34,992 bases of DNA from Prorocentrum cordatum (GCA_963575745.1 CAUYUJ010015028.1:325001-359992), one strand, 5' to 3'. Counted from the stretch's first letter, positions 18,646-26,762 are shown. The notes: a model not told the origin generated them from the sequence alone. Numbers and translations: made by a program.

Positions 18646-18669
18646 GGGAGTCGTTTGCTGGCGGTGCGT

Positions 18670-18785
18670 CGGGGGGGGGGGTCGAGCTGGTAGTGACCCC
18701 CCCTCGGTTTTCCGGTTTTCCGGGAGGGGGGGGGGGGGGTTTCGAACGGTAAGACCCCCACCGTTGGTTTTCGAGGGGGGGAGGG
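18670..18785. repeat. G/C-run tandem repeat, inverted copy
   Basis: TAGTGACCCCCCCTCGGTTT followed by CCGG, G-runs, TTCGAACGGTAAGACCCCC and GGTTTTCGAGGGG is the inverted complement of the units at 17820-18025. The two sets therefore form arms around the minisatellite. Confidence 0.8.
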
Positions 18786-18959
18786 GGGGGGTGGGAGGGG
18801 TTAGGGAGGGGGGGTTTTTTGCCGGGGGAGAAGGGGCTGCGAGGGGCAGACGACCATAGGTGATTTTCGGAAAGGGTGCACCTGGAAGGAGGGCGACCCC
18901 CGGGTTCCGGAGGAAAAGGTTGGCAATTTTTCACAGTAAAGCGGCGGTGGATCACGCTC

Positions 18960-19298
18960 TCTCATACATACAGACACACACACACATACATACATACATA
19001 ACCCGAGTAAGCGATTAAGGACCCCCCCCCCTCTCCGGTGAAAGGATAACGCACCCGGCACCCGGAAGCGTTATCCTGGCACCAGGAGGGGGTACACCAG
19101 ATCGCAGGGGGTATTCTTATTCTCATTACAATTCTAATTGGGATGCCACCCGAGGCGGGGCGCTGGAATTATTTAGTTTCCTTCCATTTGCGCGGTGCTA
19201 ATAATATCGCTCGGCGAAAACCCCCCCAAATAATTATTTAATTACGGCGCGGTGCTAATGATAACGCCAAGGGGTTCAAATTTGCTTTCCGGGTTACA

Positions 19299-19300
<2 letters not shown>
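18960..19300. other. CATA tract, hairpin and short direct repeats
   Basis: A short CACA/CATA tract is followed by GGATAACGC (about 19046) and GCGTTATCC (about 19068), a perfect 9-bp stem. GCGCGGTGCTAATRATA occurs twice (near 19190 and 19247). I see no gene. The role of these repeats is unknown. Confidence 0.6.
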
Positions 19301-19329
<29 letters not shown>

Positions 19330-19499
19330 CATACATGACATACATGGCATGCATGCATGCGTGCATGCATTGCATACATACATACATACATACATTACAT
19401 TACATTACATTACATTACATTACATTACATTACATTACATTACATTACATTACATTACATTACATTACATTACATTACATTACATTACATTACATTACA

Positions 19500-19530
<31 letters not shown>

Positions 19531-19612
19531 CATACATACATACATACATACATACACACACACATACATACATACATACATACATACATACATACATACA
19601 TACATACGTGTT
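19297..19612. repeat. CATA - ACATT - CATA microsatellite sandwich
   Basis: A tetranucleotide CATA tract passes through CATG, then about 22 copies of the pentanucleotide ATTAC, then returns to CATA with a short CACA piece. The YIHT/ITLHY-like frames are artefacts. Confidence 0.97.
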
Positions 19613-19622
19613 CACATCCTCT

Positions 19623-19930
19623 CTTCCCCCTTTTGCTGCGTGCCTTTTCTGGGGAAGGATTGGGGACATGGAACGGAAGGAGAGGGGAGTGGGTAAACGG
19701 GACGGGATGGCAAGGGGGAGGGGGCGGGAGACCGGATAGGGGGAGGGAGAGGAGGAATGGGGAGGGGAGGAGAACGCAGAGGGGGGGATGGGGGGAGGGG
19801 CGGGACGTGGTGGATGTGCGGGAAAGAGGAGGGCAAGGACAAGGGGGGACTAGGGAGGGAGGTAAGCGCCCCTCTGCATCCGCACACCCTCCGCCGCAGG
19901 TCGGACCACGTGGTGCTCATCTTCAGCGCC
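19623..19930. repeat. Module G, copy 2
   Basis: Diverged copy of 13605-13912. In copy 1, G follows module E and its CT tract directly. Here about 1.9 kb of microsatellites and minisatellite separates module E copy 2 from module G copy 2. Confidence 0.88.
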
Positions 19931-19965
19931 GGCAGCTCCGGCCACTTCCACGGGCACCCCGTGTC
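19901..19965 (+). pseudogene. YTH-domain-like exon fragment
   Basis: After CTCCGCCGCAG|G, the frame starting with TCG at 19901 reads SDHVVLIFSAGSSGHFHGHP. Every codon up to this point ends in G or C. The pattern V.L.FS...SGHF.G matches the beta-strand segment of YTH domains (m6A readers), where LLFSVNGSGHFCG is typical. Only about 20 residues fit and the frame then becomes non-descript (Pro/Arg/Ala). It could be one short exon, a pseudo-exon, or chance. The aromatic cage residues of a YTH domain are not all in this segment, so function cannot be judged. Confidence 0.4.
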
Positions 19966-20464
19966 GCGGCCGGCTCGGGCGGCGTGGGCGCCGGCTCGCC
20001 ACAGGCCGACGGGGTCCTCAGGGAAGCGGCCCCTAACGATTCCAGGGGTGCTCGCGGTTCCGCCGCTTCGGTTGCGTCGCCCCCGGGTGCGTTGGGTCGG
20101 TCCAATGCGGTCGGTTCGTGTGCCGTTGCCGCGCTTGTTGCGCCCTTCTCGGCTGCCCGCGTCGAGTTCGGTTCCGGTTCCGGTTTCGCTGTCGCTTCGG
20201 TCGGCTTTCGGCTTTGCTGTCGCCGTGCGCGGCCTCGCCGTGCTTGATCCCGTGGGGGCCCTTCCGGGGCCTCCGGGGACCTTCGAGAGAGGGCTTGGGA
20301 CCACGAGCTGGGTCGGGGGAGGAGCCACGAGGTGCGCAGCCCTCCCCCCGCTCGCCATGCAGGAAGGGGGCCCCGAGGAGGACGGGTCCTGGACCCTGGG
20401 GGCAGACGTCGCTGGCGCGCGCTCTGGCTGCGCGCAGCGGGGGGGCGTCTCCCCCCTGCCTCAT

Positions 20465-20650
20465 CTCCTCCCCTCCTCCTCCTCCTCATCTCCTCCTCCT
20501 CCTCCTCCTCCTCCTCCTTCCTCCTCCCCTCTCCTCCTCCTCCTGCTCCTCCCTCCGCCTCCGCCTCCTCCTCCTCCTCCTCCTCCTCCTCCTGCTCCTC
20601 CTCCTCCTCCTCCTCCTCCTCCTCCTCCTCCTCCTCCTCCTCCCCCTCCT
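20465..20650. repeat. TCC microsatellite
   Basis: TCC tract with CTCATCTCC, TCCGCC and TGC interruptions, pyrimidine-rich on plus. Confidence 0.97.
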
Positions 20651-20669
20651 TCGCTACGTACCTGAAGAG

Positions 20670-20725
20670 GCCTTTCGCCAATCTGTCGGCGATACCTCGC
20701 CTGTACCAAGCACGGGGGTGGCGCG
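20670..20725. mobile_element. Possible family B fragment
   Basis: CTGTCGGCGATACCTCGCCT then GTACCAAGCACG resembles CTATCGGCGACGTATCCTCG then ATGCCAGGTCGATG in the family B copy at 29255. It is short and diverged. Confidence 0.35.
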
Positions 20726-20872
20726 AGGGAAGCGGCCCTCTGAGAAGGCCGGGGGGGCCTCAGAGGAGGCAGGAGGCCTTGCTCGCGTAACAATTTTCTG
20801 CATGCATCCAGGCGCATGTCTATCAGGGCCCCTGGCTTCGAAGAATGCTCCCTTATGCTGGAAGGCCTGCTT

Positions 20873-20965
20873 CCTTACTCCTCCTTCTCCTCCCTCTCCT
20901 CATCCTCTTCCTCCTCCTCCACCTCCTCCTCGTCCTCCTCCTCTTCCTCTCCCCCTTTCCTACCC
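20873..20965. repeat. TCC-rich tract
   Basis: Interrupted TCC/TCTCC tract, pyrimidine-rich on plus. Confidence 0.9.
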
Positions 20966-21013
20966 AGTTATCCTGCGTAGTGAATCAAACAGCACGTCGG
21001 CCGTTCATAACAG

Positions 21014-21062
21014 TCGGCCTGCGGTGGCCGTCTCTGGGCCCCGGGACCGCCAAACAACGACT
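21014..21062 (-). repeat. Dispersed repeat K, copy 2
   Basis: Matches copy 1 (4951) over GGCCTGCGG and GGGCCCCGGGACCG. The minus-strand frame reads ESLFGGPGAQRRPPQAD. Confidence 0.55.
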
Positions 21063-21122
21063 CAGGACGAGAAGCTTGCCTGAGGGGAAGGGTCGGGGTT
21101 TCCAGGGGTGCCCGCTTTGATC

Positions 21123-21330
21123 AGGGGCAGCGATAGGGGGGAATAGGCATAGGGGGGGACGCATCGACCCCCAATCGCCCATTGATCGCCGATAGGGGCC
21201 CGATAGCCCCAACCTGCCCAGGAGCGTGCGGAATCACTATCAGAGGCCTATCGCCGATCTATCAGCAATGTATCGCCGATTCCAGGTCCATGCATCCCCC
21301 CTTATGCCGGTCCCCCCTATCGTTGCCCCT
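21123..21330. mobile_element. Family B inverted-repeat element, copy 1
   Basis: The left end AGGGGCAGCGATAGGGGGGA, then GGCATAGGGGGGACGCATCG, is mirrored by the right end CATGCATCCCCCCTTATGCC followed by GGTCCCCCCTATCGTTGCCCCT. Arms are about 45 bp. The interior has CCCAACCTGCCCAGGAGCGT and repeated CTATCGCCGAT words. I see no clear target duplication. It is non-coding, about 208 bp. Confidence 0.8.
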
Positions 21331-21930
21331 CACTGCCTGAGGGACTTTTCAGGGGGACCCTCATTGAAAAAGCAATACATCGGATCTCTGGGAAGTCGTC
21401 TTGTTCTTATTCATTGTTTTGCCGATCGGCGCGGGCCCTCGTACCCCCCGTCCCCCCCGTCTCCCCCGCCCTCCATGGAGTAGATCTTGGCTGTTTTCGA
21501 CGCCTGCTTCAAGCAGGGGGAGTCTCCCGCACAGGACGCACTGCTGCAAACAGTCGCATTAAACAGAGGTCCAGAGCCATACCCTCCCCTGTCCTCCCCT
21601 TTCCGCCCAATGTCGCAACGCCGAATACGAGAACGTTTACGAAGTGGTCCTGAAGGACCCGAGCCCGAGTTGTTTCGCCGTTCCTGGGGAGCCTCTCTCT
21701 TCTCGCTCGGAGCTGTCAGAAAACGGCTCGGGATGGAGAGTTGCCACCAGGGACAAGCCGAGATCCAGGACAGAATCCGTTCTTCGCCTCATGGCAACTC
21801 TCTTCGCACGAGCTCTTTGCTGATGGTAAGCGGCACACTGCCAATTGATCGGGCCGATGTTCCAAATATTGGTTACCTTGTGCCCAGCGCCTGTTACCAA
21901 TGGTCGGCACAATGACGACCAGGTCAGGGA
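21331..21930. other. Unassigned region
   Basis: No gene that I can support. The frames present are short and overlap on both strands. No repeat recognised. Confidence 0.4.
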
Positions 21931-21940
21931 CAATATATTC

Positions 21941-22090
21941 TTAAGTCGGGCCTGTCCCTCTACAGGAGGAGTAGCCAAACATAGTAAATCAAATAGTCTG
22001 GGGAGGATCTTTCGAGTATGTTTGAATATGTCTGGACTATGTTTAATTTGTCTTCGAAAATCCCCATGTAGGGAGACAGGCCCGACTTAA
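21941..22090. mobile_element. Family A element, copy 2
   Basis: 150 bp. The left end TTAAGTCGGGCCTGTCCCTC mirrors the right end ATGTAGGGAGACAGGCCCGA then CTTAA. Flanks ATATATTC (21933-21940) and ATCTACTC (22091-22098) match at 6 of 8 positions. The interior has the family words AATAGTCTGGGGA and GAGTATGTTTGAATATGT. Confidence 0.85.
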
Positions 22091-22098
22091 ATCTACTC

Positions 22099-22637
22099 CC
22101 TAACAGGGGCAGCTCTAGAGCGTCCGAACAGAGAACCCCTGCGCACTATTCACATCAGGACCCCCAACATAGACATGGACCCAGTCCTGCGGGACACGGT
22201 CACCGCTATGTTTTTGATAGGGGTGCGTTTAGTTGTGGGCTCAGTGTTTTTTTTCAGTTTTCAATCGTTCGGGTTGCGGCCAACCAAGATTGGTAAAAAA
22301 GGGCATCCCGAACCATCAAGCACGGGAGTGACAACAAACACGAAACGGCGCAACGATAATCCAAATTGAAGAAGAACGCCGGTCTTGAAACATGACACCT
22401 AAGGGGACGCGGTCCTTGTTATTCCGTGGTGGAATAGGAAAAATCGAAACGTCGTGTACCAGGCCAGTCTGAATGTATGGCGACGTGTCGTGATCTTGCC
22501 CCCCCCCCACAGGTACGGTCGCATGACCTCCGCCCCTGACAGGGATCTCAACTGCCAGTGGCGTGGCATGTCCAGCAAGCTCGGCGACAATTTTAAGGCG
22601 CGCGGCCGCTTCTTGACGGGAAGGCGGCGGGGCTTCG
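22099..22637. other. Unassigned region with a small hydrophobic frame
   Basis: A 64-codon ATG frame at 22175-22369 on plus has one hydrophobic stretch (MFLIGVRLVVGSVFFFSF). It lacks support from context, repeats or homology, so I do not call it a gene. A C-run at 22499-22508 lies within plain DNA. Confidence 0.35.
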
Positions 22638-22645
22638 GAGAAGGT

Positions 22646-22910
22646 TTCAGTCGGGCCGTTCCCTCTACAGGAGAAGACTTCAAACATATTCAAGAAATCG
22701 TCTGGGCACGATGTTTGTTTATTAATTGTTGAGCATGGGGGGGGTACGCTTTGACTATTTATTAGTGTTGCGACTTCTTTAACTATTAGTGTTATTACTG
22801 CTATTATTGTTACTAGTGTTATTATTATTATTATTAGAAATTTATTATTATTATTATTATTACTACTATTTCGTCCAACATCCCCCTGTAGGAGGACGTG
22901 TCCGACCCAA
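22646..22910. mobile_element. Family A element, copy 3, expanded by TTA repeats
   Basis: The ends TTCAGTCGGGCCGTTCCCTC and CCCCTGTAGGAGGACGTGTC then CGACCCAA are the family A termini. GAGAAGGT flanks it exactly on both sides (22638-22645 and 22911-22918), a perfect 8-bp target duplication. It is 265 bp because the middle holds an expanded TTA/TTATTAC microsatellite (about 22790-22868). Confidence 0.92.
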
Positions 22911-23005
22911 GAGAAGGTGCGGAGCGCCTCGCAGAAGACGAGAGGCCTTCTGACCCCCCCCCTTCTCCGAGAGACTGTCCGCCCCCCCCCCCTGCCTTCT
23001 ACCTT

Positions 23006-23395
23006 GCGGCAACGACAGGGGAGGGGGGTAGGCGTAAGTCGGGCATTTCACTCTATAGAGGGAAGATTTGAAAGTAGTCAAAAGTAGTCTGGGGACGATT
23101 CTTGGATGATTTCTGAATATGTTTTGAATCTTTGTTGGGTATGTTTTATTTTTCATCCAAAATCCGCCTGTAGGAGGACATGCCCGACCTTTGGGTAGGC
23201 AGAAGGACGGGACGCATCGGCCCCAAATCGCACACTGATCGCCGATCGAAGCCTGATAGCCCCAACCTGCCCAGGAGCGTGCGGAGTCATCGCAGGCCCA
23301 TCGCCGATCCATCTCGGCGATGCATCGCCGATTCCAGGTCGATGCTTCCCCCCCTATCCCTACCCCCCCCCTTATCGTTGCCCCTCAGCCTCTGT
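23006..23395. mobile_element. Family B element, copy 2, split by a family A insertion
   Basis: The left end GCGGCAACGACAGGGGAGGG, then GGGTAGGC, is followed by a family A element (23034-23192). It resumes at GGGTAGGCAGAAGGACGGGA then CGCATCGGCCCC. The rest matches copy 1 through CCCAACCTGCCCAGGAGCGT to CCCCTTATCGTTGCCCCT. Removing A and one GGGTAGGC restores a B element of about 223 bp. Confidence 0.85.
23034..23192. mobile_element. Family A element, copy 4, inside family B
   Basis: 159 bp, ends GTAAGTCGGGCATTTCACTC and CCTGTAGGAGGACATGCCCG then ACCTTT. The 8-bp flank GGGTAGGC is identical on both sides (23026-23033 and 23193-23200). The host sequence is a family B left arm, so A is the younger of the two here. 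Confidence 0.93.
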
Positions 23396-23554
23396 GCGCG
23401 GATGAGGACTCTGTCGAGGTCCTCGCCCGCCCCCCTGGGGCGCGGGTTGCAAGCCATAGCCCTCGCAAAAAGCCGCACCCCTCGGAGTCGCCGGCCCCCT
23501 GGGCGCGCCGCCGAGGGGAGGGTGGACACCGCCGCAAGCGCGGGACCCGACGAG

Positions 23555-23762
23555 CAGGAGGAGGAGGAGGAGGAGGAGGGAGGAGGAGGAGGAGGAGGAG
23601 GACGAGCAGGAGTGAGGAGTGAGGAAGGAGGAGGAAGAGAGAGGAATAGGAGGAGGAGGAGCAGGAGGAGGAGGGAGGAGGAGGAGGAGGAGGAGGAGGA
23701 GGAGGAGGAGGAGTAGGAGTAGGAGGAGGAGGAGGAGGAGGAGGAGGAGGAGGAGGAGGAGT
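23555..23762. repeat. GGA microsatellite
   Basis: GGA tract with GAGCAGGAG, GTGAGGAG and AGTAGGAG interruptions, purine-rich on plus. Confidence 0.96.
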
Positions 23763-23934
23763 TGGAGGACCCACCCGCGGGGGTGCCAAGACGAGCCGCC
23801 GGAGCTTCGGCCTCCGAGCTCCTGCGGGCGGCCCACCGCTTCCCAGGAGAGCCAGCGGCGCGAGGGCGCGGAGGGGAAGAGAGCCGTGGCGCGCCCTCCG
23901 CGCAGCGCCGGGCGCGAGGGTGAGCGGCCCAGGT

Positions 23935-24266
23935 GTAAGTCGGGCCCTCTCCCTCTACACCTTAGGCGATGCTTAAGAAAACTTAAGTTTTCGGCCAGAG
24001 TCTCGATTATTCTTAACTTTTCAATGTAAATCACAAGATTTTGATAGACGTTCTGGGTTTTATTCAATTTCTGAGACTCTGAATTTCTTAACCCATGGTT
24101 TCTTAAGCATTTCGCAGGGTGTACAGAGGAATACCGAAAAGTAATATTTAAAATATCGGGGGACGCTGTTTGTAACATGTTTTGCGTTTTTTGTTTAACA
24201 TATGGTTTGATTGTTGCAAACATCGTTCGTCTAGAATCCGCCTGTAGGGGGACATGCCCGACCTGA
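23935..24266. mobile_element. Family A element, copy 5, carrying a nested element
   Basis: Ends GTAAGTCGGGCCCTCTCCCT and CCTGTAGGGGGACATGCCCG then ACCTGA. Flanks GCCCAGGT (23927-23934) and GCCCAGGC (24267-24274) match at 7 of 8. At 332 bp it is twice the normal size because of the element at 23958-24121. Without it and one TA it is 166 bp. Confidence 0.9.
23958..24121. mobile_element. Nested TA-flanked inverted-repeat element (N)
   Basis: 164 bp. Left end CACCTTAGGCGATGCTTAAG then AAA; the right end TTTCTTAAGCATTTCGCAGG then GTG is its imperfect inverse, sharing ATGCTTAAGAAA exactly. TA flanks both sides (23956-23957 and 24122-24123). Removing it restores CTCTACAGAGG, as expected of the family A left end. 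TA duplication is typical of Tc1/mariner-type elements; the superfamily assignment is inferred. Confidence 0.88.
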
Positions 24267-24642
24267 GCCCAGGCGGAAGAGACGGGGGTCGGTGCAGGCG
24301 GGGGTCAGTCAGAGCGCCAGACCTTGCAGGATCCTGCAGGGCCAGGTGCGCACGGACCCGGGCTCGGGTGCAGGGTCCTGCAGGATCCTGCGGGAGCCTG
24401 CAAGGCCTGGCTGGCCCCGGTGTGCGTTGCCCCGGGTCAGTGCGTCCCCGACGCAGATGCGGAGCAACGAGGTCGGGCCAGGGGGGGGGGGGGAAGCGGA
24501 AGACCAGGCCTCCCGTGGGGGCGCGACGAGGAGTCGCGCTGCGCGCGTCTCGGCCCGAGCCGGGGGAGGGAGCCGTCTCCCGTTGCGGCGCCTCCCGGTC
24601 TGCCGAGCGGTCTTCCGTTTCGCGGCGCCGTTTTCGGTCTTG
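24267..24642. other. Unassigned GC-rich region with CAGGATCCTG palindromes
   Basis: GCAGGATCCTGC occurs twice (near 24326 and 24378) within a 60-bp imperfect repeat of GGTCCTGCAGGATCC words. A G-run is at 24481-24492. No gene is supportable. Confidence 0.45.
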
Positions 24643-24646
24643 TTTT

Positions 24647-24810
24647 TGAAGTCGGGCCTGTTCCCCTACAGGAGGAGTGCCCAAAAGTAGTCAACACATA
24701 TTGTCAGAGGACAACCTTTTGTTATCATGTTCAGGATATGTTTGAGCATGCTTGGGGTCTTTTGCATTTTTCGTCCCAAGCCCCCCTGTAGGAGGACACG
24801 CCCGACCTCA
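24647..24810. mobile_element. Family A element, copy 6
   Basis: About 164 bp. Ends TGAAGTCGGGCCTGTTCCCC and CCTGTAGGAGGACACGCCCG then ACCTCA. GTCTTG stands just upstream (24637-24642, then a T-run) and GTCTTGCC directly downstream (24811-24818), a likely target duplication with a few extra T on the left. The interior keeps AAAAGTAGTCAACA and TATGTTTGAGCATG. Confidence 0.85.
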
Positions 24811-24818
24811 GTCTTGCC

Positions 24819-25432
24819 CCCCCCCATCCAAAAAACAGCGGTACCGGCGACCCGCTGAGCAAATGCAATCCTCTCTTGCGGCTCACGCAGACAATCTCGC
24901 CAATGAGGTGGTGTGGCAGTGAGCCGCGGCGTGTGGCATGCCGTGCTGCCCTGGCTGAGCACGGCATGTTGTCGAGAGGCAACGTCGCGCGTGGGCAGTC
25001 CTGAGCCTCTCGGGGGCTGAGGCCCCTCCCGCCTGCTCTGCGGAGGGCCGCGCCTCGGTGCGGGAACGCCGGTCTCGTCTATTCTTGTGGGAGGCGATCA
25101 ACGGAGTGTTTCAAACATGTCTTAAACATGTTAAAAGACTTTTCAAGAACAGTTCTCAAACACATTGTTGATTCAAACATAGGATTGTTAGGGTGTCCAT
25201 TGACATGGCATGCACAAGTCTAGTCTCGTCCCATCCAACACATCAACAAAGACGCGCAGCCAGAATCAGCGGCGCCCCCGCTTCCGTCTGCCCCTCGCAG
25301 CCCCGCTGGGGCCGCTCGGAGGCCCGCCTCTGGCCGTGGGAGGCCGCGGGTGTTCGCAGGCGACCTGAAGCTCGCAGGCCTGGAGGTTGAGCACCAACGC
25401 GCCAATATCGGCTCCTGCCCCAGACCCTCTCG
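24819..25432. other. Unassigned region with a hairpin
   Basis: CATGCCGTGCT and AGCACGGCATG (24937-24968) form a perfect 11-bp stem with a 10-base loop. The stretch 25095-25190 is AT-richer. No gene is supportable. Confidence 0.4.
25370..25425. repeat. Dispersed repeat J, copy 1
   Basis: CGCAGGCCTGGAGGTTGAGC followed by ACCAACGCGCCAATATCG recurs at 25762-25813 with few changes. Confidence 0.85.
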
Positions 25433-25438
25433 AGTCAT

Positions 25439-25590
25439 TCGCCGAGCGCGTTCCACTACTCGCAAAGTGCCTACTCGCAAACGTCCTAAAAATCATACGT
25501 CTGCCCTTGTGCAATATATCGTAAATCCCCTGCGGCGGATCCAGGCCATTTGCGAGTAGCTACTTTGCGAGTAGTGGAACGCGCTTGTCT
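25439..25590. mobile_element. Inverted-repeat element I
   Basis: The left arm AGCGCGTTCCACTACTCGCA, then AAGTGCCTACTCGCAAA, is mirrored almost perfectly by the right arm TTTGCGAGTAGCTACTTTGC then GAGTAGTGGAACGCGCT (36-37 bp arms, 25445-25585). AGTCAT lies just outside on both sides (25433-25438 and 25591-25596), a possible target duplication. The about 150-bp element has no coding capacity. Confidence 0.8.
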
Positions 25591-25629
25591 AGTCATGAAA
25601 GAATCACGACGGGAGGTTTCTCGCAATGT

Positions 25630-25765
25630 TCGGCTTTCGGGGGTCTTTACCGGGCTTGGGGACCGTCAAAAAATGATTTGAAAAAGCAGTCCTTGGGAGT
25701 GGATCGAGACCTTTGAGGGTCGACGTTGTAAAACATCATGACGTCGGGGGTCTGGGATGTCGCAG
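25630..25765 (-). repeat. Dispersed repeat K, copy 3
   Basis: Matches copy 1 over GGCTTTCGGGGG, ACCGGGCTTGGGGACCGTCA and ACGTCGGGGGTCTGGG. The minus frame reads SQTPDVMMF and, further on, FFKSFFDGPQAR then stop; compare SQPSPDLRR and SSSRELLFDGPGAR in copy 1. Confidence 0.6.
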
Positions 25766-25813
25766 GCCTAGGGGTTGAGCACCAACGCGCCAATAGCGAC
25801 CCCTGCCGCCCCT
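25762..25813. repeat. Dispersed repeat J, copy 2
   Basis: Second copy of the 25370 repeat. Here it directly follows repeat K copy 3. Confidence 0.85.
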
Positions 25814-26338
25814 GGGGAAAGATGACCCCGATCTCGGTGATGTGATGGTGGTGATATTCGGGCGTTCTAGGTGGGCGGTAGGTTAATTTCCAGCAGCACC
25901 AATATCCAGGACCACCTTCTCCCAGTGGAGGCACCCCCTTGACTTGAGGTAAATGCCAATTTCCAAGCCTCCATCGTACATCCCCGAGGTTGGCCCAAGA
26001 GTGTCTGCCCAGTCGAAACTCCCATGAAGTCCGTTATACGTAAGGGGAATGGGTCGAGTCTTCTGGGCCAGCGGAAAGAAATCATTCTAGACGTTTCGCG
26101 TATCCTTACCAGCTATCTCGCCCTGCACCCCAGCCGAGCCCGTCCCATTTCTTGGATCTGTCCTTGGAGCCGTCAATCAAAAAAGTATCCTTACCAGCCC
26201 ATTCAGAAACGATGCCCAGGCGAGTTGAGGTGATCAGGGAAGTGCGGGAGCAAAGAGGGGGACGGCCGAACCGTGCGAAGGAGGGAGGATAAGGAGGAGG
26301 CTGGATGGATGGATGGATGAGGGAGTGGGGAGAAGAGG
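25814..26338. other. Unassigned region
   Basis: No supportable gene. On minus, CTGGTAAGGATAC occurs twice (about 26101-26113 and 26185-26197), about 84 bp apart. The short minus frame between them (EWAGKDTFLIDGSKDRSKKW) has a normal composition but no recognised family. A GGAT run lies at 26302-26318. Confidence 0.4.
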
Positions 26339-26339
26339 A

Positions 26340-26465
26340 TGAATAGGAGGAGGAGGAGGAGGAGGAGGAGGAGGAGGAGGAGGAGGAGGAGGAGGAGGCA
26401 GGGGAGGGGGAGGAGGAGGGGGAGGGGGAAGAGAAGGAGTAGGAGGAGGAGGAGGAGGAGCAGGA
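26340..26465. repeat. GGA microsatellite
   Basis: GGA tract with GGGGAGG and AGTAGGAGG interruptions, purine-rich on plus. Confidence 0.96.
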
Positions 26466-26487
26466 GGTGGAGGGTAGGCAACAGGGC

Positions 26488-26762
26488 CAGAGGTTTCTTG
26501 GATGCCTCTCGGAGCCTCCCGGGGTATATCCTGGGTGCTTTTTGGTGGCCTCTTGAGACGTCTTGGGGGTCTCTTGGCGGTCTTGGGGGCTCTTGGGCGT
26601 CTTGGGTGCCTCGGGGGGACCTCTTGGGGCCGCTTGGGGTCCCCTTGGGGACCTCCTGGGGGCCTTTTGGGGGTCTCTTGGGGCCATCTTGGGGCCATCG
26701 TGGGACCTCTTGGGGCCTCCTGGGCGCCTCTTGTGGCCATCTTGGAGGAGATCGATCGAAGA
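26488..26762. repeat. Degenerate CTCTTGGGGCC array, copy 2 (family D)
   Basis: Loose 10-20 bp units such as CCTCTTGGGGCC, GTCTTGGGGG and GGGGCCATCTTGG. It is the same type as 10870-11370. Minus frames read APRGPxMAPRWPQExPKRPP, a low-complexity product. Confidence 0.75.

Noticed and set aside
22175-22369. Small membrane protein of 64 residues
   Set aside because: Only an ATG and one hydrophobic run; no homology, no context, and the DNA between A elements is otherwise featureless.
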